Positions 1-5,107 of a stretch of 5,260 bases of DNA are shown one piece after another. The position numbers were made by a program, and so were the translations under genes. A model generated the notes under the pieces. It did not search any database and was not told the DNA's origin. It saw only the letters and a list, made by a program, of their open reading frames with translations. Source of the DNA: Kiritimatiellia bacterium (GTDB lineage Bacteria; Verrucomicrobiota; Kiritimatiellia; RFP12; UBA1067); NCBI GenBank assembly GCA_028701555.1, contig JAQVQN010000191.1, positions 1 through 5,260 on the forward strand, written 5' to 3'. How positions within the stretch are numbered: the stretch's first letter is position 1; the number at the start of each line of letters is the position of its first letter.

Positions 1-9
1 TTGCGTTGG

Positions 10-27
10 AGGCATTCTGAAATGCCT
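10..27 (+). other. Small inverted repeat upstream of the zinc-ribbon gene
   Basis: AGGCATT and AATGCCT form a perfect 7-bp stem around a 4-nt CTGA loop. The sequence after it is TTAAGT, not a clear T-run, so it could be a weak terminator of a gene ending before the window or a small operator-like site. It lies 38 nt before the first start codon. The stem is seen directly; its role is a guess. Confidence 0.25.
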
Positions 28-65
28 TAAGTACCGCTATCTGATACAGCAAAGGGAAAATCGGC

Positions 66-566
66 ATGAAACGCATCATACAGTGCCCGAAATGCGAAGC
101 CAAACTCTCAGTTTTTGACATAGGCAAACCGATCAGCCAGAAATGCCCGAAATGCGGCAACTCCATCAATGTCGAATCCGAGGAGCCGACCGCTGACGAA
201 AACAAGGAAGATAAAGCCGTTGACGCTACAGTGCTGTCAAAAGCGCCTGAAAATAGTCAGCCAAATGGAAAAACGGTTAAAGCCAAAGATGAGAAGACTT
301 TTGAAAACAAAGATAGCGATGCTTGTGTCAGGCTTTCTGATAAACCCCAGATTAAAAAAACTCCATCGAGCCCGGTTGCCACACCGGCGTTAGACGTTTT
401 GCCAACACCTGAACCGCCCAGAAACGGAGGTTTGTTCAAAGCCTTCGTGGTGGGGGCCTTGCTCATCATCATCGCCATGCAGATGATCACCAAGCTAAAC
501 TCTGACAAGCAGTACAAAACCCTCATCGAGCACCTGCAGTTCATCGAACGCAAGCTAGGCAACTGA
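66..566 (+). CDS. Zinc-ribbon protein with a single C-terminal transmembrane segment
   Basis: This 166-residue protein of unknown function opens with a treble-clef or zinc-ribbon-like module. Cys7-x2-Cys10 and Cys27-x2-Cys30 should bind one zinc ion, and the layout resembles the MJ0042-type finger found at the start of many bacterial membrane proteins. Residues 38-120 are a low-complexity linker rich in Lys, Glu, Asp, Ser and Pro, probably disordered. Residues about 123-142 (FKAFVVGALLIIIAMQMI) form one hydrophobic helix, followed by a short charged tail with heptad character. There is no N-terminal signal peptide, so the zinc ribbon should face the cytoplasm, tethered by the helix. AGGGA (53-57) lies 8 nt before the ATG and supports this start. 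It is the first gene of an apparent four-gene run, 28 nt before the carrier-protein gene. The link to the neighbours is inferred from spacing only. Confidence 0.85.
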   Translation: MKRIIQCPKCEAKLSVFDIGKPISQKCPKCGNSINVESEEPTADENKEDKAVDATVLSKAPENSQPNGKTVKAKDEKTFENKDSDACVRLSDKPQIKKTPSSPVATPALDVLPTPEPPRNGGLFKAFVVGALLIIIAMQMITKLNSDKQYKTLIEHLQFIERKLGN

Positions 567-594
567 CAGGCTAGGACAACCGGAGTAATTTAGT

Positions 595-846
595 ATGGAT
601 AATGCAACCATCGAGAAGAAACTAAAAGAAATGATAGTCGGGAGGCTGTTCTTAAACGTAGCTCCTGATGAGATCATTACGGATGCGTCCTTGATCGACA
701 CCTACGGAATTGACTCGGTTTGCCTACTCGAACTGGTGGTAGGTCTTGAAGAAGCTTTCGGCATCATGGTCGAGGACGGTGATTTTGATCTGCGACACTT
801 TATTTCCGTAGCGGCCTTACGGGATTTCGTTAAAGCCCGCCTATGA
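595..846 (+). CDS. Acyl carrier protein (phosphopantetheine-binding)
   Basis: This 83-residue protein has the length and four-helix pattern of an acyl or peptidyl carrier protein. The attachment motif is Tyr-Gly-Ile-Asp-Ser-Val at residues 37-42, with Ser41 as the predicted 4'-phosphopantetheine site; DSV replaces the more usual DSL. The helix-2 sequence LLELVVGLEEAFGI and the following acidic segment are typical of the family. Carrier proteins hold acyl intermediates as thioesters in the cytosol. GGAG at 582-585 lies 9 nt before the ATG. The usual acpP neighbours (fabD, fabG, fabF) are absent, and so is any ketosynthase, adenylation domain or transferase, so this is probably a specialised carrier rather than the main fatty-acid one. 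The substrate cannot be read from the sequence. Confidence 0.93.
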   Translation: MDNATIEKKLKEMIVGRLFLNVAPDEIITDASLIDTYGIDSVCLLELVVGLEEAFGIMVEDGDFDLRHFISVAALRDFVKARL

Positions 847-863
847 GACAAGGATAATCTGAT

Positions 864-1364
864 ATGAGTGATTTATGTCCGTGCGGCAGCGGCCTTGAGT
901 TCGAGGCTTGCTGCGAACCTTTCCTGATGGGAAAAGCCCGTCCGCCAAACGCCAAAGCTCTGATGCGTTCACGTTACAGCGCGTACGCTATGGGCGCGGT
1001 GGACTATCTCTTCAAAACTTCCGGGCCAAAAGTCCGAAAGGAATTTGATGCCGAAAACACCAAAAAATGGTCGGAATCCGCCGAGTGGACCGGTATCGAG
1101 ATCCTTGATGAACAAGGCGGCAGCGAGACGGATGATTTAGCCGTGCTCGAATTTATCGCCCACTACTCTGTTAACGGCACTGCGTTCGACCACCATGAGA
1201 GCGCGTCATTCGCCAAAAAGAACGGCGAGTGGATTTTCATGGACGGCAAAATCTATGGCCCTGATCCGGTTCGACGTGAGCACCCGAAGGTCGGAAGGAA
1301 CGATCCCTGCCCGTGCGGCAGCGGTAAGAAACACAAGAAATGCTGCTACACCACAGCGCGATGA
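864..1364 (+). CDS. ychJ: YchJ/UPF0225 family protein with two SEC-C zinc motifs
   Basis: This 166-residue protein is close to the usual length of the family (E. coli YchJ is about 150). It has the complete architecture. An N-terminal SEC-C motif (CPCGSG at 5-10, paired with Cys16-Cys17) is followed by the family signature LMRSRYSAYAMG at 33-44 and an NTF2-like central domain. A C-terminal SEC-C motif (GRNDPCPCGSGKKHKKCC, residues 144-161, Cys149/151/160/161) ends it. SEC-C motifs resemble the zinc-binding tail of SecA, which contacts SecB and ribosomes; YchJ itself has no established biochemical role. AAGGA at 850-854 is 9 nt before the ATG. It follows the carrier-protein gene by 17 nt, and its stop codon overlaps the next start as ATGA, so it is almost surely co-transcribed with the phosphatase gene. 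Family assignment is firm; function is unknown. Confidence 0.93.
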   Translation: MSDLCPCGSGLEFEACCEPFLMGKARPPNAKALMRSRYSAYAMGAVDYLFKTSGPKVRKEFDAENTKKWSESAEWTGIEILDEQGGSETDDLAVLEFIAHYSVNGTAFDHHESASFAKKNGEWIFMDGKIYGPDPVRREHPKVGRNDPCPCGSGKKHKKCCYTTAR

Positions 1365-2032
1365 ATATCAAGGCAGTAATCTTCGATCTGGACGGCACTC
1401 TGGTGGACACTGAAATGCTGTGGGCGGATGCCATTGCCGCTTATCTAGGCGATCTGCAGTGCTACTGTCCGCATGACTCTCTCCTAACCGTCGTCTTCGG
1501 CCATTCGTGGACAGACATTTACTTGTCGCTGACAAAACGTTTTCCAACGTTGTCTGAAATTCCGATGCACACGATGGCCGAACGGCTGCGAGATTATTAT
1601 CTCCGCCTGCGGCAAAGCAGCGAGAATGTGATTATCGATTCATCAGTGGATCTGCTTAAAAAACTCGCGCACGACTATCCCGTAATAATTGTATCCGGCT
1701 CGCCGCGTAAAGATGTCCAGTCGTCAGTCAAGCTGATTGGTTCAGAGGGTTTGGTCAAGTTTGTTCTAGGCGCAGAGGATTATGCCCCAGGCAAACCATC
1801 TCCGGCCGGTTTTCTGGCAGGCGCGGAAAAGCTGGGGGGCAGTCCGGCAGAATGCCTGGTTTTCGAGGATTCACAGGCCGGAGTGCAAGCCGCCAAAGCC
1901 GCAGGCATGTTATGCGTGGCGCTGTCACGCCCGCACACCCACCCGCAAGACCTATCTGCCGCCGATCTAGTGCTATCCGATCTTGCGGACTTCTCCATGG
2001 AAACATTGCGGTCATCCGTCTGCACTGACTGA
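1361..2032 (+). CDS. HAD-superfamily hydrolase, subfamily IA (phosphatase / phosphoglucomutase-like)
   Basis: This 223-residue cytosolic hydrolase has all four HAD motifs. Motif I is FDLDGTLVDT with nucleophile Asp9 and acid/base Asp11. Motif II is the serine of VSGS (Ser112). Motif III is Lys145 in GKPSP. Motif IV is Glu169-Asp170 in VFEDSQAG. The helical cap lies between motifs I and II, as in subfamily IA enzymes such as beta-phosphoglucomutase, phosphoglycolate phosphatase and sugar-phosphate phosphatases. The substrate cannot be predicted further. I chose the ATG at 1361 because motif I then sits at the normal distance from the N-terminus and the start overlaps the ychJ stop (ATGA), which implies translational coupling. 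An upstream in-frame ATG at 1340 would add seven atypical residues. No clear Shine-Dalgarno site precedes it, consistent with coupling. Confidence 0.93.
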   Translation: MNIKAVIFDLDGTLVDTEMLWADAIAAYLGDLQCYCPHDSLLTVVFGHSWTDIYLSLTKRFPTLSEIPMHTMAERLRDYYLRLRQSSENVIIDSSVDLLKKLAHDYPVIIVSGSPRKDVQSSVKLIGSEGLVKFVLGAEDYAPGKPSPAGFLAGAEKLGGSPAECLVFEDSQAGVQAAKAAGMLCVALSRPHTHPQDLSAADLVLSDLADFSMETLRSSVCTD

Positions 2033-2074
2033 GCAAACTCATTCCTAGGCACAGGAAATGGCCTGTTCTAGCGC

Positions 2075-2106
2075 GTGGCTCGCAGCAAAGCGCGGCCACC
2101 TTGTTT
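2075..2106 (+). terminator. Possible weak terminator after the HAD gene
   Basis: GTGGC (2075-2079) can pair with GCCAC (2095-2099), with an inner CGC/GCG pairing (2081-2083 with 2090-2092) and small bulges, around an AGCAAA loop. A short T-rich stretch, CTTGTTT, follows. The position, about 40 nt after the HAD stop and at the end of the four-gene run, fits a terminator, but the stem is imperfect and the T-run is interrupted. Confidence 0.3.
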
Positions 2107-2169
2107 ACCAGCCGCAATACAAAACAAAACTCCTGCGCGGCAACACTTTCCTGTATTAGCTTATTGCTG

Positions 2170-2198
2170 TTGGGTTCTTACAATGTAAGTGTTAAAAT
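2170..2198 (+). promoter_or_regulatory. Possible sigma-70-like promoter with an internal palindrome
   Basis: TTGGGT (2170-2175) and TAAAAT (2193-2198) are 17 nt apart, matching the bacterial -35/-10 spacing. The -10 matches consensus at five of six positions and the -35 at only three. A perfect 5-bp palindrome with a 3-nt centre, CTTAC-AAT-GTAAG (2177-2189), lies in the spacer where a repressor could bind. If the promoter is real, transcription begins near 2205. That leaves a very short leader and argues for the ATG at 2213 or 2216 as the start of the next gene. Short sites like this also arise by chance. Confidence 0.3.
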
Positions 2199-2212
2199 TA
2201 TCAGTCAAAGAC

Positions 2213-3367
2213 ATGATGACTGGAATTGATGTTTTAAAGCGGCAGGGGTTCGGCCTTTTGCGGGGCAAACGGGTCGGTCTGCTAAGCCACCAAGCCGCGC
2301 TGACCGCGGACGGCTCGACCTCGGCGCAACTGCTGAGACGAGCGCTGGGCAAACGCCTGGTAGCGCTGTATGGACCCGAACACGGTTTCTTCGGACAGGC
2401 CGGCGCGGGCGACCGTGTCGCGACGCGCCGCCACCCCGACTGGCATATCCCCGTGCACTCGCTCTACGGACGCCACCGCACCCCCGAACCGCGCATGCTC
2501 AAAGGTGTCGATGTGGTGGTTTGCGACCTCCAGGATCTGGGTGTGCGCTGCTACACCTACTTGGCCACGCTGCACGAAATGCTGAAAGTCTGTGCCGCCA
2601 ACAGCGTGGAAGTGGTGGTGGCCGACCGCCCCATCCCCTTGCCACAGACGGTCGACGGCCCGCTGACCGTTCCGTCCTTCACGTCCTTTGTGGCTCCCTG
2701 TGCATTGCCGATGGTTTACGGCATGACACCAGCCGAAAGCGCGCGCTGGCTGTGTGCGACCTCCGGGTTGAACCTGAGATTAACAACCGTACCAATGACA
2801 GGATGGAACCGTTCTGAAGCAGCCTGGGACGGTCAACGCCCTTCCTTCATGCCGCCCTCCCCCGGCATCCGCACTTGGGAGAGCGCCATGAGTTATGCTG
2901 CCACGGTTTTTTGCGAGGCACTGCCCGGCATCGACTGCGGCCGCGGCACCAACATGGCTTTTCGCGTGTTGGGAGCACCCTGGTTACGAGCCGAAAACTT
3001 CTGCGCGTTGCCTGTGATCCGCCATCTCAAGGGTGTCACGCTGCATCCCTGCAATTACGTGGCGGCCGTAGGGCCGTATGCCGGCCGCGAGATCAACGCC
3101 GTGCGCCTGACAGTCACCGACCACACGCGGTTCAGGCCGATCGAAACCTCAGCCGTATTATTACGCGCTTTAGCGGACACATACGGCCAGACGCGCGTTT
3201 GGCGGCACAAAGGCGTTCGCAAGGAATGGTTCGACAAGCTTTACGGCACAGACCGCATGCGCCAGTGGCTGCTCGACGGCAAACCGCTGAGCCCTCTCTT
3301 CCACGCGTGGAAACAGGAAGGCCGCGAGTTCAGACAAGCGCGGAAATCCGCCCTGCTGTATGACTGA
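2213..3367 (+). CDS. DUF1343 / NamZ-like (GH171) protein, divergent, no signal peptide
   Basis: This protein of about 384 residues belongs to the DUF1343 family, whose characterised member B. subtilis NamZ (YbbC) is an exo-beta-N-acetylmuramidase releasing MurNAc from peptidoglycan fragments. Landmarks, numbered from this start, are TGIDVL (3-8), GKRVGLLSHQ (18-27), YGPEHGF (53-59), PVHSLYG (80-86), VCDLQDLGVRCYTY (103-116), ADRP (137-140), GRGT (243-246) and LGAPW (253-257). Length fits the family. Several signatures depart from what I recall as usual: DRPNPL reads DRPIPL, SPNIPT reads SPGIRT, and the segment before GRGT reads PGIDC. Most relatives are secreted or lipoproteins, but neither this start nor a GTG at 2189, eight codons upstream, gives a signal peptide, so a cytosolic role is likely. 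No strong Shine-Dalgarno site marks either start. A GT4 gene follows 36 nt later. Enzyme activity is inferred only. Confidence 0.9.
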   Translation: MMTGIDVLKRQGFGLLRGKRVGLLSHQAALTADGSTSAQLLRRALGKRLVALYGPEHGFFGQAGAGDRVATRRHPDWHIPVHSLYGRHRTPEPRMLKGVDVVVCDLQDLGVRCYTYLATLHEMLKVCAANSVEVVVADRPIPLPQTVDGPLTVPSFTSFVAPCALPMVYGMTPAESARWLCATSGLNLRLTTVPMTGWNRSEAAWDGQRPSFMPPSPGIRTWESAMSYAATVFCEALPGIDCGRGTNMAFRVLGAPWLRAENFCALPVIRHLKGVTLHPCNYVAAVGPYAGREINAVRLTVTDHTRFRPIETSAVLLRALADTYGQTRVWRHKGVRKEWFDKLYGTDRMRQWLLDGKPLSPLFHAWKQEGREFRQARKSALLYD

Positions 3368-3401
3368 CTCTTCACTCCTCACTCTAAACTCTTCCCTCCC
3401 A
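3367..3401 (+). repeat. Degenerate tandem heptamer, five units (ACTCTTC-type)
   Basis: Five consecutive 7-base units fill the spacer between the DUF1343 stop and the glycosyltransferase start: ACTCTTC, ACTCCTC, ACTCTAA, ACTCTTC and CCTCCCA. ACTC recurs at exactly 3367, 3374, 3381 and 3388, and the fifth unit has CCTC. The A of the DUF1343 stop codon is the first base of the array, and the glycosyltransferase ATG begins 2 nt after it. The strand is almost purely pyrimidine, so no Shine-Dalgarno site can exist for the downstream gene. Heptanucleotide repeats are known as dispersed intergenic elements in some bacteria such as cyanobacteria; whether this one is dispersed here is unknown. Confidence 0.7.
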
Positions 3402-3403
3402 CT

Positions 3404-4531
3404 ATGCACATCCTACAGATTCTTCCAGCTCTTGATGAAGGCGGCGTGGAACGCGGCACCGTTGAACTAAGCCGAGAGTTCGTGCGTCGCAGCCACACCA
3501 GCACCGTGATCTCCAGCGGCGGCAGACTGGCGGCACAGATTGAACGCGACGGCGCACGGCACGTGACGCTAGACGTAAGATCAAAAAACCCATTGACCGC
3601 TTTATACAGAGCCACGCAGTTGCGCCAAGCACTCACCGCACTCAAGCCTGACATTGTACACTTCCGCAGTCGGGTTCCCGGCTGGCTTTTTATCATTGCA
3701 AACCGATCACTGCGCCTGCCTTTTGTCTCGACAGTCCACGGGTTCAACAGCGTCAGCGCTTACAGCAAAGTCATGACGCGCGGCAGGCTGGTAATCTGTC
3801 CCAGCAACGCTGTGGCAGATCATATACGCCGTCATTACGCCACACCGCCTGAAAAGATACGCATCATCCACCGCGGGCTCGACAGCTCGCTTTTTGACCC
3901 TTCTCGGCTCGACACGGAGTTTATGGCGAATTTCCGCCGGCAGCACAACCTCGACAACCGTTTCGTCGTGCTGGGTGTCGGACGTGTTACCAATCTGAAG
4001 GGATATGACGTGCTGCTGCGGGCAACCGCCCTGGCTCGCGCGCATGTGCCCGCCGTCAAGACCGTGATCGTTGGCGGCATTGATCCTTCACGCACCGCAT
4101 ACAGCGCGGAACTGCATCGGCTGGTGCTGGAATTGGGATTAGAAGAGCATGTGGTTTTTGTCGGCAGCCAGAGCCGCCTGGCCGAAATCTACGCCTGTGG
4201 CGATGTGCTGGTTTCCGCCAACAAGGAAAAGCCCGAAGCTTTCGGACGTTCAATGGTCGAAGCGCTGGCAATGGGTTGCCCGGTCATCGCCACCCGTTTC
4301 GGCGGGGCACTGGACATCGTGCGCGACGGGATCAACGGCTGGCTGGTCGATCCCGGCGATGCCCAACAGCTCGCCGAGCGCCTGGCACAAATTCCGTCAG
4401 CCGCTTTTTCAGGACTGCGCGAGAACGCCTTGCGGCGTTTCTCGCTTGAGCATATGGTGGAACAAACCCTCGCTGTATACGCCGAGGCCCTCTTGGAAGC
4501 AGGCCGAGCTACTGCACCCACACATGCCTGA
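3404..4531 (+). CDS. Glycosyltransferase family 4 (GT-B fold)
   Basis: This 375-residue protein has the two Rossmann-like halves of a GT-B retaining glycosyltransferase. The N-terminal acceptor domain starts with MHILQILPALDEGGVERG, the loop motif common in GT4 enzymes, and contains VSTVHGFNS at 108-116. The C-terminal donor domain begins with VVLGVGRVTNLKGYD (188-202), where Arg194 and Lys199 should contact the nucleotide-sugar phosphates. The EX7E motif is Glu278-Glu286 in EAFGRSMVE, followed by MGCPVIATRFGG, typical of donor binding. Enzymes of this type build lipopolysaccharide core, O-antigen, capsule or glycolipids at the inner face of the cytoplasmic membrane. No transmembrane segment is evident. 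Donor and acceptor cannot be predicted. The upstream region lacks a Shine-Dalgarno site and consists of a pyrimidine heptamer repeat. The last 23 bp overlap the convergent yjbQ gene. Confidence 0.94.
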   Translation: MHILQILPALDEGGVERGTVELSREFVRRSHTSTVISSGGRLAAQIERDGARHVTLDVRSKNPLTALYRATQLRQALTALKPDIVHFRSRVPGWLFIIANRSLRLPFVSTVHGFNSVSAYSKVMTRGRLVICPSNAVADHIRRHYATPPEKIRIIHRGLDSSLFDPSRLDTEFMANFRRQHNLDNRFVVLGVGRVTNLKGYDVLLRATALARAHVPAVKTVIVGGIDPSRTAYSAELHRLVLELGLEEHVVFVGSQSRLAEIYACGDVLVSANKEKPEAFGRSMVEALAMGCPVIATRFGGALDIVRDGINGWLVDPGDAQQLAERLAQIPSAAFSGLRENALRRFSLEHMVEQTLAVYAEALLEAGRATAPTHA

Positions 4532-4895
4532 TGCGCGGACCGTCGAACTCGCAGAGGTAGATGCCCTGCCACATGCCCAACTGCAGGTTGCCGTACGCCA
4601 CGATCACCGAGACCGAAGAGCCGAGCAATGCGGCTTTTACATGAGCCGCGCTGTTACCGCTGACGTGCTTATAAGCCGGGTTCTTCCACGGAACCATTGT
4701 GTCAAGCTGCCCGAGGATGTCGTTGACCACATTCGGGTCCTCGTTCTCATTAATAGTCACGGCGCAGGTTGTGTGCGGCACGAAGACCGTCACCGCGCCG
4801 TCGGTAATACCTAGATCATGCACGGCCTGCTGTACCCTGTCCGTGATGTTAACGAACTGGCCGTGAGCGGTTGTTTGCACATCGATGTTTTTCAC
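4509..4895 (-). CDS. yjbQ: YjbQ/UPF0047 family protein
   Basis: This 128-residue protein carries the whole UPF0047 signature. It has VPHTTCAVTINENEDPNVVNDI (residues 39-60, His41) in two pieces of the fold, YKHVSGNSAAHVKAALLGSS (75-94, His77 and His85), and LGMWQGIYLCEFDGPR (106-121) near the end. The three histidines form the putative metal or active site. E. coli YjbQ was reported to have weak thiamine-phosphate synthase activity, and the family is sometimes annotated that way, but its true role is unsettled; no thiamine gene is nearby. The start is GTG with a strong AAGGAG (4902-4907) 6 nt upstream. It is transcribed toward the glycosyltransferase gene, and the stop TAG (4511-4509) lies inside that gene's 3' end. 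Length is slightly below the usual 130-140. Confidence 0.95.
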   Translation of the reverse strand: MKNIDVQTTAHGQFVNITDRVQQAVHDLGITDGAVTVFVPHTTCAVTINENEDPNVVNDILGQLDTMVPWKNPAYKHVSGNSAAHVKAALLGSSVSVIVAYGNLQLGMWQGIYLCEFDGPRIRHVWVQ

Positions 4896-4901
4896 GGTGC
4901 G

Positions 4902-4907
4902 CTCCTT
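4902..4907 (-). promoter_or_regulatory. Strong Shine-Dalgarno site fixing the GTG start of yjbQ
   Basis: On the minus strand AAGGAG is 6 nt before the GTG at 4895, ideal spacing and the strongest ribosome-binding match in the window. It supports the non-ATG start, after which the first family-conserved residues follow directly. Confidence 0.75.
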
Positions 4908-4919
4908 TCCCCAAATTCA

Positions 4920-4940
4920 GGCGAGAATACGATTCCCGCC
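4920..4940 (-). promoter_or_regulatory. Inverted repeat just upstream of yjbQ
   Basis: On the minus strand GGCGGGAAT and ATTCTCGCC form a 9-bp stem with a CGT loop and one G-U pair; on the plus strand that position would be an A-C mismatch. It ends 12 nt before the Shine-Dalgarno site. No T-run follows in either direction, so a terminator is unlikely. It may be an operator or a leader stem that affects translation. The pairing is seen; the role is inferred. Confidence 0.4.
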
Positions 4941-4999
4941 AATCTTGACTGGATTCTTCACCCGCATATCCATCCGCACAAGCTACCAGCCCGTGCGAT

Positions 5000-5024
5000 G
5001 CTTGATGCCTTGAAAACATCAAGC
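5000..5024. repeat. Perfect 8-bp inverted repeat GCTTGATG/CATCAAGC
   Basis: GCTTGATG (5000-5007) and CATCAAGC (5017-5024) are perfect reverse complements around a 9-nt spacer, CCTTGAAAA. There is no T-run on either strand. On the minus strand, CTTGA at the 5' side can alternatively pair with TCAAG inside the loop, giving two exclusive stems. It could be a protein-binding site or a leader stem-loop of yjbQ, whose start is about 105 nt away. Confidence 0.4.
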
Positions 5025-5066
5025 GGTTAAGTACACTTCTGAAAGTTCAACACATTGAAAGATACA

Positions 5067-5107
5067 TAGCATTTTACCCACGCTGCTACAGTTAAAAGGG
5101 TAAGCTA
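5067..5107. repeat. Bulged inverted repeat upstream of yjbQ
   Basis: TAGC (5067-5070) plus TTACCC (5074-5079) pair with GGGTAA (5098-5103) plus GCTA (5104-5107), giving 10 pairs with a 3-nt bulge (5071-5073) and an 18-nt loop. It is AT-rich outside the CCC/GGG core and has no T-run. The long loop makes it a weak RNA hairpin; a DNA-binding site or chance is equally possible. Confidence 0.3.

Noticed and set aside
1..30. The 3' end of an upstream gene (frames ending at TGA 18-20 or TAA 28-30)
   Set aside because: Too few codons are visible to choose a frame or recognise a product.
1755..2117. A minus-strand 120-codon frame opposite the HAD gene end
   Set aside because: It is antisense to HAD motifs III and IV, has no ribosome-binding site and no domain.
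2875..3363. A 162-codon plus-strand frame inside the DUF1343 gene
   Set aside because: It is an alternative frame of a GC-rich gene; its product is Arg/His-rich with no recognisable motif.
4149..4814. A 221-codon plus-strand open frame across the glycosyltransferase 3' end and antisense to yjbQ
   Set aside because: It is an out-of-frame shadow of two genes with strong family signatures; its translation shows no domain and has a Trp/Arg/Pro-rich shadow composition.
4818..5030. A 70-codon plus-strand frame covering the yjbQ start and upstream repeats
   Set aside because: It is mostly antisense to yjbQ and its leader, with no Shine-Dalgarno site or family resemblance.
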